Positions 7,671 to 16,808 are shown, counted from the stretch's first letter. The stretch: 64,000 nucleotides of DNA from GWB2-37-7 sp942492835 (GCA_942492835.1 OW818645.1:2480001-2544000); one strand, 5' to 3'. Notes: a model not told the origin generated them from the letters alone. Program-made: numbers and translations.

Positions 7671-7854
7671 TTGGCCGACAAATTTATATAGCGGAGTATT
7701 TGCCTGTCTAATTAGCGGAAGGACAGAGTCTTGTATTTAAGGAGGCAAATCATGAAAAGAATAGCTGGTATTTTACTTACAATAGTTTCATTACTATTAG
7801 CAGCTGGAGCTCATAGAAGCTGGTTCTAAGATTTACATAAGCTCGGTCGGCCAA
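7671..7854 (+). promoter_or_regulatory. Inverted-repeat-bounded leader around the microprotein gene, with possible SD sequestration
   Basis: ttggccgac (7671-7679) is perfectly complementary to gtcggccaa (7846-7854), bracketing the 25-codon ORF. Within it, atttgcct (7698-7705) is a perfect complement of aggcaaat (7743-7750), which overlaps the GGAGG ribosome binding site of the ORF. A competing pairing ctgtc (7704-7708) with gacag (7722-7726) shares bases with the sequestering stem. Near the end gagct (7807-7811) can pair with agctc (7840-7844). It does not match riboswitch classes that I can recall, including c-di-GMP types. Confidence 0.45.
7752..7829 (+). CDS. 25-residue hydrophobic microprotein
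   Basis: A 25-codon ORF beginning at ATG 7752 with an excellent AAGGAGG site 7-8 nt upstream. The peptide starts MKRIAGILL, continues with a hydrophobic stretch and ends GAHRSWF: a lysine/arginine-charged N-terminus, about 14 apolar residues and a short polar tail. It could be a single-span membrane peptide, or a secreted signal peptide with a very short released tail. It sits between the unknown 7035 gene and the HD-GYP gene in the same direction, inside the inverted-repeat leader. The start signal and composition support a real gene; function unknown. Confidence 0.65.
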   Translation: MKRIAGILLTIVSLLLAAGAHRSWF

Positions 7855-7877
7855 TTTTTATATGAAAGGCGGATAAA

Positions 7878-9137
7878 ATGTCAAGGCAGCTTAAAATATA
7901 TGTTACTATTATAATTGCATTAGGGATAGCATTCATCATAAGTACTATAAGTTTGACATCCATATATGATATCAAAAGCGTTATTATTTTTGCTGTTTTA
8001 TCTATTATAGCTGAATCACTCTTAATACCTACACCTGGCGAGAGCGCAATTTCAGTAGGCCTCGCTATTGGTTTAGCGGGCATTATAGTATTGGGAGTAC
8101 CAGAGGCAGCTTGGATTGCATGTCTAGGAATCATGTTAAGATGTGTAAACTACCAAGGCAAAAGCATACATTTATTTAATACACCTTGGTATAAAACTTT
8201 ATTTAATGGAGCTAATATTGCACTTTCAGCAGGTATTGCAGGAGCATGTTTCCAGATGCTTGGCGGAACACCAGGAAGAGTAGATTTAAATAACTTTTTA
8301 TTACCTTTGTTAGTTTGTATATTTGTGTATATTATTATAAACGAAACCATTATATCCGGACTTATGGCAATTGTTACAGGTGAAAGGTTTATAAACAGCT
8401 GGTGGAGTAATTTAGTTTTTGCAGCTAGAGATTGCATATCTGTAGCACCCATAGGAGTGCTAATGGCTATAGCATATATAAAGTATGACATTTTAGGAAT
8501 TTTACTTTTCTTAGGTCCTTTATTACTTGCTCGTTATTCATATTGGCTATATATAGATATGAGACGCATATACATAGATACAGTAAAATCCCTATCTCAA
8601 GCTATTGAGGTAAAAGACCCATATACTAAGGGTCATTCTATGAGAGTTAGTGAATTTTCTTATGATCTAGGATCTAGACTGAAGCTACCTCATAAGAAAT
8701 TAGAAAATCTAAAAATGGCAGCTATTCTTCATGATATCGGTAAAATAGGTATAGAAGAAAGCATTTTGAACAAGCCTGGAAATCTAACAAAGGAAGAGTT
8801 TGATAAAATTAAACAACATCCTGAAAACGGAGTTAAGATTATACAGAATATTAGATTTTTAAAAGATGTGGCAGACATTATTATAAGTCACCATGAAAAA
8901 ATGGATGGCACAGGTTATCCGAAAGGGAAAAAACAAGGGGAAATTAGAGATGAAGCAGCTATTCTTAGTATAGCTGATGTATATGATGCTCTTACCTCTG
9001 ACAGACCTTATAGAAAAGCCTTAACAAAGGAGCAAGCTCTTGCAATTATTAAAGAGGGAAAAGGAAGTCATTTTGAATCGCATTTCGCAGATGAATTTAT
9101 CATGATGATAGAAGAGCAAGGTGGTGAAAATATTTGA
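7878..9137 (+). CDS. Membrane HD-GYP domain protein (putative c-di-GMP phosphodiesterase)
   Basis: A 419-residue protein with an N-terminal multi-span membrane sensor region (about residues 1-230, seven or eight hydrophobic segments) and a C-terminal HD-GYP domain (about 235-415). Diagnostic motifs are present: HDIGKIG, the helix with HPENGVKI, HHEKMDGTGYP and ADVYDALTSDRPYR, i.e. the HD pair, the HHExxDGxGYP signature and the metal-binding Asp. HD-GYP proteins hydrolyse cyclic di-GMP, although some act on other cyclic dinucleotides. A GAAAGGCGGA site precedes the ATG. Its stop overlaps the TTG start of the next gene by 4 bp. The membrane part presumably senses a signal; none can be inferred. 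Confidence 0.9.
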   Translation: MSRQLKIYVTIIIALGIAFIISTISLTSIYDIKSVIIFAVLSIIAESLLIPTPGESAISVGLAIGLAGIIVLGVPEAAWIACLGIMLRCVNYQGKSIHLFNTPWYKTLFNGANIALSAGIAGACFQMLGGTPGRVDLNNFLLPLLVCIFVYIIINETIISGLMAIVTGERFINSWWSNLVFAARDCISVAPIGVLMAIAYIKYDILGILLFLGPLLLARYSYWLYIDMRRIYIDTVKSLSQAIEVKDPYTKGHSMRVSEFSYDLGSRLKLPHKKLENLKMAAILHDIGKIGIEESILNKPGNLTKEEFDKIKQHPENGVKIIQNIRFLKDVADIIISHHEKMDGTGYPKGKKQGEIRDEAAILSIADVYDALTSDRPYRKALTKEQALAIIKEGKGSHFESHFADEFIMMIEEQGGENI

Positions 9138-9691
9138 TCATTGAAAGCATCGGAGTTTCTTTATTGATTGGAAAGCTGAGAAAAGGCAGTTTTTCCAATA
9201 TGAAGACTGCAGAAATATATAAATGGTATTTATTTGTAGGCGCTTTTCTTTTAGAGTTTATTACAGTATTTTTATCAGCTAAGGGATACAAGTTTTTTAC
9301 AAGTAACATATTCACTATTCATTTAATCTCGTATAGTCTTTTATTTATAGGTATTTATTTCAATATCGAAAAAACATCCTTTAAGCTAATTATGTTAGGT
9401 ACATTATTAAACTTTATTGTAATTATGCTTAATGATGGTCAAATGCCAGTATCTCAGACTGCAATGCTAAAAGCAGGATTGACTGAGGATCTAAAAGATT
9501 TACTAAGTGGCGAGATAATTACACATACTATAATAGCAAAAAACACGCTTCTAAAGTTTCTTGGGGATGTTATAGTAATACCCAAGCCTTATCCAAGACC
9601 AAAGGTACTTAGTATTGGAGATATCTTCATGGGTGTAGGAGTATTTGTTTATATACAGGAAATCATGATAACAAAGATAATAAAAAAGTAA
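9134..9691 (+). CDS. DUF5317-like membrane protein
   Basis: A 185-residue integral membrane protein with about five hydrophobic segments and a NDGQMPVS motif near residue 100, matching the N-G-(G)-x-MPV signature of DUF5317 proteins. It starts at TTG 9134, overlapping the HD-GYP stop by 4 bp, which implies translational coupling. The C-terminal part contains GDVIVIPKPYPRPKVLSIGDI before the last membrane segment. Function unknown; coupling to the HD-GYP gene suggests a shared sensory role. Confidence 0.75.
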   Translation: MIIESIGVSLLIGKLRKGSFSNMKTAEIYKWYLFVGAFLLEFITVFLSAKGYKFFTSNIFTIHLISYSLLFIGIYFNIEKTSFKLIMLGTLLNFIVIMLNDGQMPVSQTAMLKAGLTEDLKDLLSGEIITHTIIAKNTLLKFLGDVIVIPKPYPRPKVLSIGDIFMGVGVFVYIQEIMITKIIKK

Positions 9692-9696
9692 ACAAT

Positions 9697-9747
9697 ACGG
9701 TTTAGGATTAAAGCATAAATATGCCTTTGTCGTAAACCGTTTTTTAT
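9697..9747 (+). terminator. Terminator after the HD-GYP operon
   Basis: Stem acggttta (9697-9704) with taaaccgt (9733-9740), an inner gcat/atgc pairing, and a TTTTTTATA tail. Confidence 0.85.
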
Positions 9748-9852
9748 ATTCTAATATTTTAACAGTAAATAAAAGTAATTGACATATATACCAAATAATA
9801 CATATGATTGATATGTGATATCAAATAATTTATAAAATTTAGAGGTATGTTA

Positions 9853-10092
9853 ATGAGTATAAATATTTTTAGTAGTATTCTAATTTCTTTTGTTATATTA
9901 TTATGGTTCTATATTTATATAGTCTACTTGAAAAATTCCAAATTCAAAAATATTAATAGATTTTTAGCATTAGTAATATTCATGACATTTATTATTGTGC
10001 CTGTAGCATTAAATATTAATAATGAAGTTATATGTAGATTAATACAATCTTTAGGACTAGTTTTTGGCTTTAAATTTCTAGATAAAAGATAG
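9853..10092 (+). CDS. Small hypothetical membrane protein
   Basis: A 79-residue protein with two or three hydrophobic segments (N-terminal about 5-25; then about 39-57) and a basic end. No family recognised. The ATG at 9853 is preferred to the ATG at 9847 because GAGG ends only one base before the latter. No close neighbour on the 5' side; another orphan membrane protein follows at 10240. Composition is even more AT-rich than the flanks. Confidence 0.55.
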   Translation: MSINIFSSILISFVILLWFYIYIVYLKNSKFKNINRFLALVIFMTFIIVPVALNINNEVICRLIQSLGLVFGFKFLDKR

Positions 10093-10239
10093 GTATGAAA
10101 AAATAAATACGATAATATTTATTTTTTTATGTATAATACTTACAGCTATATTCTTTCATAAAAGTTGTTATGTGGAATATGTTGTGCTAAAATAGATAAG
10201 ATAATATTATTATAACTCTGTTATATTGGGGTGTTTTAG

Positions 10240-10599
10240 ATGAACTCAAAAAGAAATTTTAAAATAAATAAATATTGTGCTTTAGCTTTTATGGTATTTG
10301 CTGTTTTATCAGGTATGTCAGATAATTATAAAACAAATTCCATAGCTTTAATAAATAACGATTTTTCATATTTATTAAAGATTAATCAAATGTTCATACA
10401 AAATACGAGCACTATTAGAGCACATTTTCTTCTAAATAGACATGAGGATTATAGCACTTATGTTCAAAGCATAATGGGTTCAAAGGACGTATCATATTAT
10501 GCAATCATAGGGGTATCTTATTCCTTGTTAATTTTTATTATTCTTTACGCAAATAATAAATTACGACAAAATAATATTTGGAGAAAGGCAGTTTTTTAA
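10240..10599 (+). CDS. Hypothetical membrane protein
   Basis: A 119-residue protein with a basic N-terminus, a membrane segment (about 12-30), an apparently extracytoplasmic middle (about 31-85) and a second membrane segment (about 86-105) before a basic tail: two spans with both ends inside. No family recognised. GGGGTG lies 9 nt before the ATG. It precedes secA by 65 bp, without a clear terminator between, but a functional link to SecA cannot be claimed. Confidence 0.55.
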   Translation: MNSKRNFKINKYCALAFMVFAVLSGMSDNYKTNSIALINNDFSYLLKINQMFIQNTSTIRAHFLLNRHEDYSTYVQSIMGSKDVSYYAIIGVSYSLLIFIILYANNKLRQNNIWRKAVF

Positions 10600-10664
10600 T
10601 CTCTTCTATACAGAGTCAACTGCGAGCAAAACTTAAATAAGGTATATAAAAAGGAGAGATTGAG

Positions 10665-13160
10665 ATGTCAATATTACAAAAATTATTTGGAAACCTAAAT
10701 GAAAAAGAAGTAAAAAAACTAATGAAAATAGTAGATGAAATAGAAGCTATAGAACCGCAAATGCAAGCTTTAAATGATGAACAGCTTCAAAACAAGACTC
10801 CAGAATTCAAGGAAAGAATAAAAAATGGAGAAAGTTTGGATCATATACTTCCAGAAGCCTTTGCAGTAGTAAGAGAAGCTGCGGTGAGAGTAATAGGTCA
10901 AAGGCACTTTAGAGTGCAGCTTTTGGCAGGCGTAGTTCTTCATCAGGGAAGAATAGCTGAGATGAAGACTGGTGAAGGTAAAACTCTAGTGGCTACACTT
11001 CCTCTTTATCTAAATGCATTGGAGGGCAAGGGCGCACATCTTATTACGGTTAATGACTATTTGGCGAAGTTTCACAGTGAGTGGATGGGAAAGATATACA
11101 ACTTCCTTGGACTATCTGTAGGCTTAATTGTCCATGGTGTAGAAGGCGAAGATAAGCAAAAGGCATATGCTGCTGATATTACCTATGGAACAAACAATGA
11201 GTTTGGGTTTGACTATCTAAGAGATAATATGGTTATATACAAGGAACAGATGGTACAAAGAGACCTTAATTTTGCTTTGATAGATGAGGTTGACAGTATA
11301 TTAATAGATGAAGCAAGAACACCTCTTATAATTTCAGGAATGGGAGAGAAGTCTACTCATCTATATTTCGTAGCGGACAACTTTGTTAAAGGTATCCATA
11401 AGGAAGATGACTTTGTTATAGATGAGAAGGCACATACTGTACTTCTTACAGAGCAGGGTATAGAGAAGGCAGAACGATTCTTTAGCATAGAGAATTTTGG
11501 TGATTCAGAAAATATTGAGATAAATCACCATATAAACCAAGCACTTAAAGCTAGAAACCTTATGAAAAAGGATATTGACTATGTATTAAAAGATGGAGAA
11601 ATAATAATTGTTGATGAGTTCACTGGTCGTCTGATGTTTGGAAGAAGATATAGTGAGGGGCTGCATCAAGCTATTGAAGCAAAGGAAGGTGTTAAGGTGG
11701 AGAGAGAATCTCAAACCTTAGCAACTATAACCTTCCAAAATTATTTCAGAATGTATAACAAGCTAGCAGGTATGACAGGTACTGCTAAGACGGAAGAGGA
11801 TGAATTCAGATCTATATATAATCTAGATGTTGTAGAGGTACCGACAAACAAGCCAATACAACGAAAGGATTATCCAGATGCTGTGTATAAGAACAAAAAT
11901 GGTAAGTTCAATGCAGTAGTAAAAGAGATAGAAAGTCTCCATCAGAAGGGACAGCCAGTGCTTGTAGGTACAATATCTATAGAAAACTCAGAAATGCTTA
12001 GCGCAATGCTTAAGAAAAAAGGAATACCCCATGAAGTGTTAAATGCAAAGCAGCATGAGAAAGAAGCAGAGATTGTCTCTCATGCAGGACAAATATCCAC
12101 TGTAACAATATCAACAAATATGGCAGGTCGTGGTACAGACATCATACTTGGTGAAGGTATGCAGGCTTTGGGCGGACTTATGATTATTGGTACTGAAAGA
12201 CATGAGTCAAGACGTATAGACAATCAGCTTCGTGGACGTTCAGGCAGACAAGGCGATCCTGGTGCCAGCAGGTTCTATGTATCCTTAGAGGATGACTTGA
12301 TGAGGCTCTTTGGTTCAGAGAAGCTGGTAGGCATAGTAGAGAGTCTCGGCATGGATGACGAAATGAACATTGAGCATTCCCTTTTATCTAAATCCATAGA
12401 AGGTGCACAAAAAAAGGTAGAGGGAAGAAACTTTGATATAAGAAAGCATGTGCTTCAATATGACAATGTAATGAACAAGCAAAGAGAAGTTATTTACAGT
12501 CAAAGAAGAAAGGTTCTTATGGGTGACAGTATACAAGAAAATGTAACAGATATGATAAATGATATCATAAAAGATTCTGTTGCAATCTATACTGCTGGAA
12601 GTGAATATCAAGAAGAGTGGGATTTAAAGGGACTTATGGAGTTTCTTCATAATATATTCCTCCCAAGAAACACCTTTACAGAGGAGCAATTGTTAAGCTA
12701 TACAAGGGAGGAACTTAAAGAACAATTGAAAGAAAAAACCATGAAGCTGTATGAGGAAAAAGAGCAGCAGATTGGTACTGAGACAATGAGAGAGCTTGAA
12801 AGAGTTATACTACTTAAAGTTGTTGATACAAAGTGGATTGATCATATTGATGCTATGGATCAGCTAAAAGAGGGTATAGGTTTACGTGCATATGGACAGC
12901 AGGATCCGGTTCAAGCATACCAAGTTGAAGGCTATGATATGTTTATGCAATTGATAAACAGTATCAAAGAAGATACCGTAAGATATGTACTAAATGTAAA
13001 TGCAAAGAATATTCCAGAGAGAGAACAAGTTGCACAGGCAATTACTACCAATCAAGAGGAAACAGTAAGAAAGCCAGTAGTAAAGGAAGATAAAATCGGA
13101 AGAAATGATTTGTGTCCTTGTGGAAGTGGTAAAAAGTACAAAAAGTGCTGTGGCGCTTAG
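10665..13160 (+). CDS. secA: Preprotein translocase ATPase SecA
   Basis: The 831-residue motor of the Sec export pathway, acting at the cytoplasmic face of SecYEG. The DEAD-type motor is clear: Walker A region EMKTGEGKT near residue 105, DEVDSILIDEARTPL near 208, the preprotein-crosslinking region in between, and the second motor half with TISTNMAGRGTDI and QLRGRSGRQGDPG. A helical scaffold/wing follows, with VVDTKWIDHIDAMDQLKEGIGLRAY. The C-terminus carries the CPCGSGKKYKKCC zinc motif that binds SecB or ribosomes. AAGGAGAG precedes the ATG. prfB follows, the common Firmicute order. Confidence 0.98.
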   Translation: MSILQKLFGNLNEKEVKKLMKIVDEIEAIEPQMQALNDEQLQNKTPEFKERIKNGESLDHILPEAFAVVREAAVRVIGQRHFRVQLLAGVVLHQGRIAEMKTGEGKTLVATLPLYLNALEGKGAHLITVNDYLAKFHSEWMGKIYNFLGLSVGLIVHGVEGEDKQKAYAADITYGTNNEFGFDYLRDNMVIYKEQMVQRDLNFALIDEVDSILIDEARTPLIISGMGEKSTHLYFVADNFVKGIHKEDDFVIDEKAHTVLLTEQGIEKAERFFSIENFGDSENIEINHHINQALKARNLMKKDIDYVLKDGEIIIVDEFTGRLMFGRRYSEGLHQAIEAKEGVKVERESQTLATITFQNYFRMYNKLAGMTGTAKTEEDEFRSIYNLDVVEVPTNKPIQRKDYPDAVYKNKNGKFNAVVKEIESLHQKGQPVLVGTISIENSEMLSAMLKKKGIPHEVLNAKQHEKEAEIVSHAGQISTVTISTNMAGRGTDIILGEGMQALGGLMIIGTERHESRRIDNQLRGRSGRQGDPGASRFYVSLEDDLMRLFGSEKLVGIVESLGMDDEMNIEHSLLSKSIEGAQKKVEGRNFDIRKHVLQYDNVMNKQREVIYSQRRKVLMGDSIQENVTDMINDIIKDSVAIYTAGSEYQEEWDLKGLMEFLHNIFLPRNTFTEEQLLSYTREELKEQLKEKTMKLYEEKEQQIGTETMRELERVILLKVVDTKWIDHIDAMDQLKEGIGLRAYGQQDPVQAYQVEGYDMFMQLINSIKEDTVRYVLNVNAKNIPEREQVAQAITTNQEETVRKPVVKEDKIGRNDLCPCGSGKKYKKCCGA

Positions 13161-13175
13161 TATATTTGATTAACT

Positions 13176-13222
13176 AGGGGCTGGTCTCGTGACATCGTGT
13201 TAAGGCCAGCCCTTATACTTAT
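13176..13222 (+). terminator. Hairpin between secA and prfB
   Basis: aggggctgg (13176-13184) pairs with ccagccctt (13206-13214), a 9-bp stem with one mismatch at its base, followed by a short T-poor tail (atactta). Either a weak terminator or a processing hairpin. Confidence 0.55.
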
Positions 13223-13240
13223 TATATGAGGAGTGATAAA

Positions 13241-14342
13241 ATGCTAGAACTTGAGCAGTATAGGTATGAGCTTAGGAAGCTTATGGATATAATAAACGAA
13301 ATTGAGGTGTCACTTTGACATTGAAGGCATAAAGGATAGTATACAAGAGCTGGAACTGGACATGCAGCAGCAAGACTTATGGGAAGATGCAGAAAAAGCG
13401 ACACTTATCTTAAAGAAGGTTAAGAACATGAAGGATAAGCTGGAGCGTTTTAATACATTAAAGGAACAGTATGAGTATCTGAATGTTCTGATTGATTTAG
13501 GAATTGAAGAGCAGGATATATCTATATTGAAGGAGGTATCTAACGCTCTTGATACTCTAACCAATGGTATAGAAAAAGTGCGAATAGAAACTCAATTAAC
13601 AGGTCAATACGACTATGGCAATGGGATACTTTCCATACATTCTGGTGCGGGAGGTATTGATGCACAGGATTGGGCAGAAATGCTTTTAAGAATGTACACT
13701 AGATGGGCAGAGAAAAAGGGCTATACAGTTACAATATTAGATATTTTAAAGGATTATGAAGCGGGAATAAAAAGTGTTACCCTATATATAGAAGGTGAAA
13801 ATGCCTATGGCTATCTCAAATCAGAAAAAGGGGTACATCGCCTGGTAAGACTATCACCCTTCGATGCAGCAGGTAAAAGACACACATCCTTTGCCTCAGT
13901 AGATGTAATGCCTGAAATAGATGATAGCGTTAGTGCGGATATAGCTCCAGATGATTTGAAAATCGATACCTTTAGATCGGGTGGTGCTGGAGGTCAGCAC
14001 GTAAATAAAACTGATTCTGCTGTTAGAATAACACACCTTCCAACAGGTATAGTAGTACAGTGTCAAAACGAAAGGTCACAGCACTACAATAAAGATATGG
14101 CAATGAAGATGATGGTTGCAAAGCTGATTGAGCTTAGGGAACGAGAGCAGAAGGAGAAAATAGATGACATTAAGGGAGAATACAGAGAGATTGCCTGGGG
14201 CAGTCAGATAAGATCTTATGTATTTCACCCATATAGTATGGTTAAGGATCATAGAACTGATGAGGAAATAGGAAATGTAAATGCTGTCATGGATGGAGAC
14301 ATAGATAACTTTATTAATGCATATCTAAAGCAAAAGAATTAA
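13241..14342 (+). CDS. prfB: Peptide chain release factor 2 with programmed +1 frameshift
   Basis: RF2 recognises UGA and UAA stop codons. Translation starts at ATG 13241 after GAGGAG; codon 26 is an in-frame TGA at 13316-13318, preceded by CTT and followed by C, with an internal Shine-Dalgarno-like GAGGTG a few bases before. A +1 shift at CTT (13313-13315) resumes at GAC 13317 and gives a protein of about 366 residues, the normal RF2 length. The catalytic GGQ is in SGGAGGQHVNKTDS and the stop-codon-reading tripeptide SPF is in RLSPFDAAGKR. This is the classic autoregulation: low RF2 favours frameshifting. Confidence 0.96.
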
Positions 14343-14408
14343 AAAATGTTCTATAATGTATTTCATAAAAGGCTTTGCTAACTTGATTATATTTCAATAG
14401 AGTATCTT

Positions 14409-14470
14409 ATATATCGCACTAAACAATTTATGTTTATGAAATAGTGCGATATATTACTTTTTTATAGATA
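14409..14470 (+). repeat. Hairpin repeat copy 1, also likely the prfB terminator
   Basis: atatatcgcacta and tagtgcgatatat form a perfect 13-bp stem around a loop of about 20 nt, followed by tacttttttatag. The 21 bases at 14410-14430 are identical to 63201-63221. As a hairpin plus T-run it can terminate prfB transcription; the second copy near 63.2 kb shows that it is also a dispersed sequence. Confidence 0.75.
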
Positions 14471-14602
14471 AAAATATTATTTAAGCAAAAGCTATAAAAT
14501 ATTATTTTTAAGGTTGTTTAATGATAGAATCTGATATAAAATTAATATAATAAAATGATTCCAAACTATTGTTGAATAATTATAAATACTGGGGGATTGC
14601 AA

Positions 14603-16780
14603 ATGAGAAATAGAGTAAATTTCTTTAAAATTCCTAAGCTAGGGGATAAAAAGTCACATAAGCCAAAAAGTAACATGTTTGGGTTTTTAAAGAAAAGTAA
14701 AAATCTAAAAGTTAGCTTTAAGAATGATAAAAAGGCTAAAATGCCTAGCACTGGCAAAATGAGGTTTCCAAAGTTAGATTTAGAGGATTTGAGAACATTA
14801 AGTCCAAGACACCTCTTAACAGGTATAAGAGGAAAAATTATCTTTCTCTCTGTGTTTACGATGATTTGCATGCTTATCCCAATAGTTTTAAGCATCAGTT
14901 CTCTAAAATCAAATATAACGAAGGATTTAGGAGAACTTAATAAGGTTACAAATGCTTCAATAGCTGAGAAGGTTGAGAATCAAATTAAACAAAATATGCT
15001 AAGCTTGGACTTATTTACTAAATCCTCGGATATATTCGCCATGGATCCCTATCAGCAGGAAAGAGCTTTAAGAAAGCTTATTGAGAACAGGTTTGAGTCT
15101 ATAATATTCACAGATGCTGAAGGTAATGTTTTATTTGCTACCGACTTTGAACTAAAAGATACAAATATAAAAGACACACCATGGTTTTCAGAGGCAATAA
15201 AAGGGACAAACTATATATCAGATTCTATTTTGGATGAAAGGACTAAACAGAGTATAATCTATATATCTGTACCAGTAATTGATCAGTATCTGAAGCCTGC
15301 TGCTGTAATAGCTGTAAAGATGGATTTGGATTACTTACACACAATAATTAAGGAAAACAAGGTAGGAGAGAATGGCATTGCATACATAATTGATAGAAAA
15401 GGGGTAGTTTTGGCTCATCCCGATATAAAAGAAAAGGTATTAAAGACATATAATGCAGTTGAGCATAATATATTTGGTGCTAAAAAAATCATTGAAGGAA
15501 TTTCAGGTACTGATATTTATGATAATGACAAAGGTGAAAAAGTATATGGTACATATAGTATAATACCTTCTACAGGTTGGGGAATGTTAACTGAGCTGCC
15601 TGTAAGTGAAGCTATGGAACCGGTTCAAAAAGCTACCAAACAAATAACGGTTATGTCAATTATAGCTTTAATGCTTGCAATAATTGGAGCTTTGATATTG
15701 GCAATCTTGATTACTAGACCATTGAAGAATATGGCTAAGGTAGCAGCTGAGGTAAAAAATGGAGACCTAAGCAAACGAATTAAGATTACAGACAAAGATG
15801 AAATAGGACAACTACAGGTTGCATTTAACCAGATGACAGACTCCTTGGCCAGTGTACTTAGTGAAGTAGGTATTGCAATTTCTGAAGTTACTGATATGTC
15901 ACAGAAGCTAAGCGAGGGAGCTCAGATAAGCTCTGCGGCTACAGAAGAAATAACCGCTATAGTTGAAAGCGTTGCAGAGGGTGCACAATCGCAAATAAGT
16001 TCTGTAAACACATCAGCTAACATTACTAGGGAGATTTCAAATAGTGTAGTAAACACTTCTAATAAGACTCAAACAGTTGCGCAGTCAGCCACTGGTGCAG
16101 CACAGATTGCACAGGAAGGCTCTGACAACATTAAAATAATTAATGAGAAGATAATAGGTATAAAGGATAATGTTATAAATTCAGCAAGCTTGGTTGAAAA
16201 GCTTGGGAATAAATCAAAAGAAGTTACCAGTATGGTTAAGGTAATCAAAGATATTGCAGGCAAAACAAACATGTTGGCGTTAAATGCAGCAATTGAGGCT
16301 GCAAGAGCCGGTGATGCAGGTAAGGGCTTTGCAGTAGTTGCAAATGAAATAAGAAATCTTGCAGAGCAGACAAAAGAAGCTTCTAAAGACATAGAAACAT
16401 TGCTCACAGAAATGCAAGATGAAACAGATTATACTGTAAAAGCAATGAATGAGGGTTTAATTGAGGTAGAGGCAGGAACAGCTGCAATCAGTGCAACATA
16501 CAGTACCTTCAATAAAATAATAGAAGAGGTACAAACTGTTGCCAGAGACATAAACAATGTGTCAGAAGCTGTACTTAATCTTAAGAGTGAAAGTGAAAGA
16601 ATCATAACCTCAATAGAAGAGGTAAATGAAATTGCAGAAACTACATCACTAGGAACTCAAAGCGTTCTGGCAAGTACAGAAGAACAAGCTTCTTCAATAC
16701 AAGAGATAAGCAACTTGGCAGTAGGCTTGAGTAATACGGCAGTTATGCTAAAGGATATTATATTGAAATTTAAGATATAA
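14603..16780 (+). CDS. Methyl-accepting chemotaxis protein
   Basis: A chemoreceptor of 725 residues from ATG 14603 (GGGGG lies 8 nt upstream; an in-frame TTG at 14597 is too close to it). Order: a basic cytoplasmic N-terminal extension of about 70 residues, TM1 (about 75-100), a Cache-type ligand-binding domain (about 105-345, with the WFSEAIKGTNYISDSILDE and GWGMLTELPVSEAM landmarks), TM2 (about 350-372), HAMP (about 373-425) and a signalling hairpin whose tip contains DIAGKTNMLALNAAIEAARAG in conserved form. It senses an extracellular ligand and controls CheA. The long Lys-rich N-terminal extension is unusual for this class. Confidence 0.95.
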   Translation: MRNRVNFFKIPKLGDKKSHKPKSNMFGFLKKSKNLKVSFKNDKKAKMPSTGKMRFPKLDLEDLRTLSPRHLLTGIRGKIIFLSVFTMICMLIPIVLSISSLKSNITKDLGELNKVTNASIAEKVENQIKQNMLSLDLFTKSSDIFAMDPYQQERALRKLIENRFESIIFTDAEGNVLFATDFELKDTNIKDTPWFSEAIKGTNYISDSILDERTKQSIIYISVPVIDQYLKPAAVIAVKMDLDYLHTIIKENKVGENGIAYIIDRKGVVLAHPDIKEKVLKTYNAVEHNIFGAKKIIEGISGTDIYDNDKGEKVYGTYSIIPSTGWGMLTELPVSEAMEPVQKATKQITVMSIIALMLAIIGALILAILITRPLKNMAKVAAEVKNGDLSKRIKITDKDEIGQLQVAFNQMTDSLASVLSEVGIAISEVTDMSQKLSEGAQISSAATEEITAIVESVAEGAQSQISSVNTSANITREISNSVVNTSNKTQTVAQSATGAAQIAQEGSDNIKIINEKIIGIKDNVINSASLVEKLGNKSKEVTSMVKVIKDIAGKTNMLALNAAIEAARAGDAGKGFAVVANEIRNLAEQTKEASKDIETLLTEMQDETDYTVKAMNEGLIEVEAGTAAISATYSTFNKIIEEVQTVARDINNVSEAVLNLKSESERIITSIEEVNEIAETTSLGTQSVLASTEEQASSIQEISNLAVGLSNTAVMLKDIILKFKI

Positions 16781-16808
16781 AAAAAGCAGCTTAGGCTGCT
16801 TTTTTTAT
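16778..16808. terminator. Bidirectional terminator between MCP and ACT gene
   Basis: agcagc/gctgct stem with a TTAG loop flanked by an A-run on the left and T-run on the right, so it serves both converging genes. The T-run touches the stop codon of the minus-strand gene at 16805. Confidence 0.88.

Noticed and set aside
7671..7750. Leader of the HD-GYP operon read as a c-di-GMP riboswitch
   Set aside because: The conserved GEMM blocks, and the class II pattern, are not present, although the gene context suggested looking.
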